From Candidatus Cloacimonadota bacterium (GTDB taxonomy: Bacteria; Cloacimonadota; Cloacimonadia; Cloacimonadales; WRIO01): a stretch of DNA of 6,835 nt. Under the pieces are notes generated by a model, which did not search any database, was not told the DNA's origin, and was given only the letters and a program-made list of their open reading frames with translations. The stretch covers positions 1 to 6,835 of the forward strand of contig WRIO01000063.1 of the NCBI GenBank assembly GCA_009782695.1, in the 5' to 3' direction. Position numbers and translations under genes: made by a program. Positions 6,287 to 6,835 of this stretch are shown in pieces (position 1 is the first letter of the stretch; every line of letters starts with the position of its first letter).

Positions 6287-6594
6287 TGGCAAATTTCAAA
6301 GAGCAAGTGAAAAAAGACATAGAAAATGTTTTCCAAAACTTTCAGGAGTTTGGGATGACTTGCTCTTGGAATGGGCAAGAGCTGAAATATAATCCTGATG
6401 TGCGAGATATAAAGCAAGAATATGAGGCTCAAGGCGTAAATAATGACAGGTTAACTATCATTATAAATGCTGACGACCTTATTCCACGACCAGTAGTCGC
6501 AGAACGGGTAATATTTGATGATGATTACTGGTATGTGGTGGATGTGAAGCCAAAACTTCCATTTTTAGCAATATCAATAGAACGGAGTGTGTGA
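6286..6594 (+). CDS. Head-tail attachment protein, lambda gpFII-like
   Basis: A 102-residue protein, similar in length to lambda gpFII (117) and in the same place. FII joins the completed head to the tail tip. The N-terminus carries FKEQVKKDIENVFQNFQEFGMTCSWNG, matching the family's opening (Phe-rich helix, 'vF.n...F', then a strand). A central segment follows with NNDRLTIIINADDLIPRPVVAERVIFDDDYWYVVDVKPKLPF, the usual 'address plus hydrophobic Y-V-V-V' beta core. The start is GTG at 6286, whose G is shared with the preceding TAG stop. GGAGG at 6277-6281, 4 nt upstream, supports it, and no ATG lies nearby in frame. The stop TGA at 6592-6594 overlaps the next ATG by one base. Confidence 0.8.
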   Translation: MANFKEQVKKDIENVFQNFQEFGMTCSWNGQELKYNPDVRDIKQEYEAQGVNNDRLTIIINADDLIPRPVVAERVIFDDDYWYVVDVKPKLPFLAISIERSV

Positions 6595-6835
6595 TGATAG
6601 GAATGTCAATGGCACTGCTAAAAAATGACAAGATACAGGAGTTTTTGAAAAAATGTCCCGAGCGTTTCAACGGAGTGCTTCAAGTGTCATTAAATAAGGC
6701 AAGTTCTTCCATCAGGACTTATATCCAAAAAGACCTGATAAAGCTTTGGAATATTCCCAAAGAGGAAGTGGCAGATTTCAAACTGAAATATGCAAATCTC
6801 GAAGTCGGCGTTATGAATGCATCGGCAGAGCTTCG
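6594..6835 (+). CDS. Minor tail protein Z-like (GpZ family), 3'-truncated by window edge
   Basis: An open frame of 80 complete codons with no stop before the window ends. The ATG at 6594 overlaps the upstream TGA by one base, and CGGAG (6583-6587) lies 6 nt before it. An in-frame ATG at 6603 is the alternative start. The visible part has a helix followed by LNKASSSIRTYIQKDLIKLWNIPKEEVADFKLKYANLEVGVMNASAELR. This matches the opening of GpZ-type minor tail proteins: Asn-x-x-A...R-T, then 'Y-x-I-x-x-x-x-V' and a basic 'A-x-...-A' stretch. Lambda Z follows FII in the same order and is needed for correct tail completion and DNA positioning. The family call depends on this short match plus synteny. 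Confidence 0.75.
   Translation, partial: MIGMSMALLKNDKIQEFLKKCPERFNGVLQVSLNKASSSIRTYIQKDLIKLWNIPKEEVADFKLKYANLEVGVMNASAEL

Noticed and set aside
1..6835. CRISPR array, tRNA, integrase or insertion sequence
   Set aside because: Nothing of the kind was seen by eye. Coding sequence of the head module fills nearly the whole window.

Overview
The window is a continuous, single-strand (+) piece of a tailed-phage or prophage late operon. It holds the lambda-type head module in the classical order: large terminase subunit (A, 5' end missing), W-like head-completion protein, portal (B), S49 head protease (C) with a nested scaffold (Nu3), decoration protein (D), major capsid protein (E), a small protein in the FI position, FII-like head-tail attachment protein, and the start of a GpZ-like minor tail protein (3' end missing). 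No host gene, integrase, lysis gene or lysogeny gene is present, so an integrated prophage cannot be told from a free phage here. G+C is around 40% by eye. Codon use favours A/T-ending codons (many ATA, TTA and AGA). The genus cannot be named from the sequence: the module type suits a Gram-negative-type host, but the base composition is well below that of enteric lambdoid phages.

Layout: 1-1209 terminase C-terminal half (zinc ribbon plus nuclease); 1210-1277 the only real intergenic gap, with a perfect 15-nt palindrome; 1278-1487 W-like; 1490-3211 portal; 3198-4493 protease-scaffold, overlapping the portal by 14 nt; 4008-4493 in-frame nested scaffold with its own near-perfect Shine-Dalgarno; 4495-4845 decoration; 4855-5919 capsid; 5930-6286 FI-position protein; 6286-6594 FII-like; 6594-6835 GpZ-like, running off the end. 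Genes abut or overlap by a few bases, which points to one transcript with translational coupling. The strongest ribosome binding sites precede the scaffold, decoration and capsid genes, the products needed in the most copies.

Working model from lambda: a procapsid shell of E forms around the scaffold on a portal ring, the S49 protease clears the scaffold, the terminase packages and cuts DNA, D stabilises the expanded shell, and the W/FII-type proteins close the portal and attach the tail.

The least ordinary observation is a GC-rich palindromic repeat-like segment of about 50 bp that is translated in frame inside the N-terminal linker of the portal. The nested scaffold start is the best-supported hidden gene. 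I see no sign of an entirely new system: this is a well-recognised morphogenesis module with some local peculiarities.
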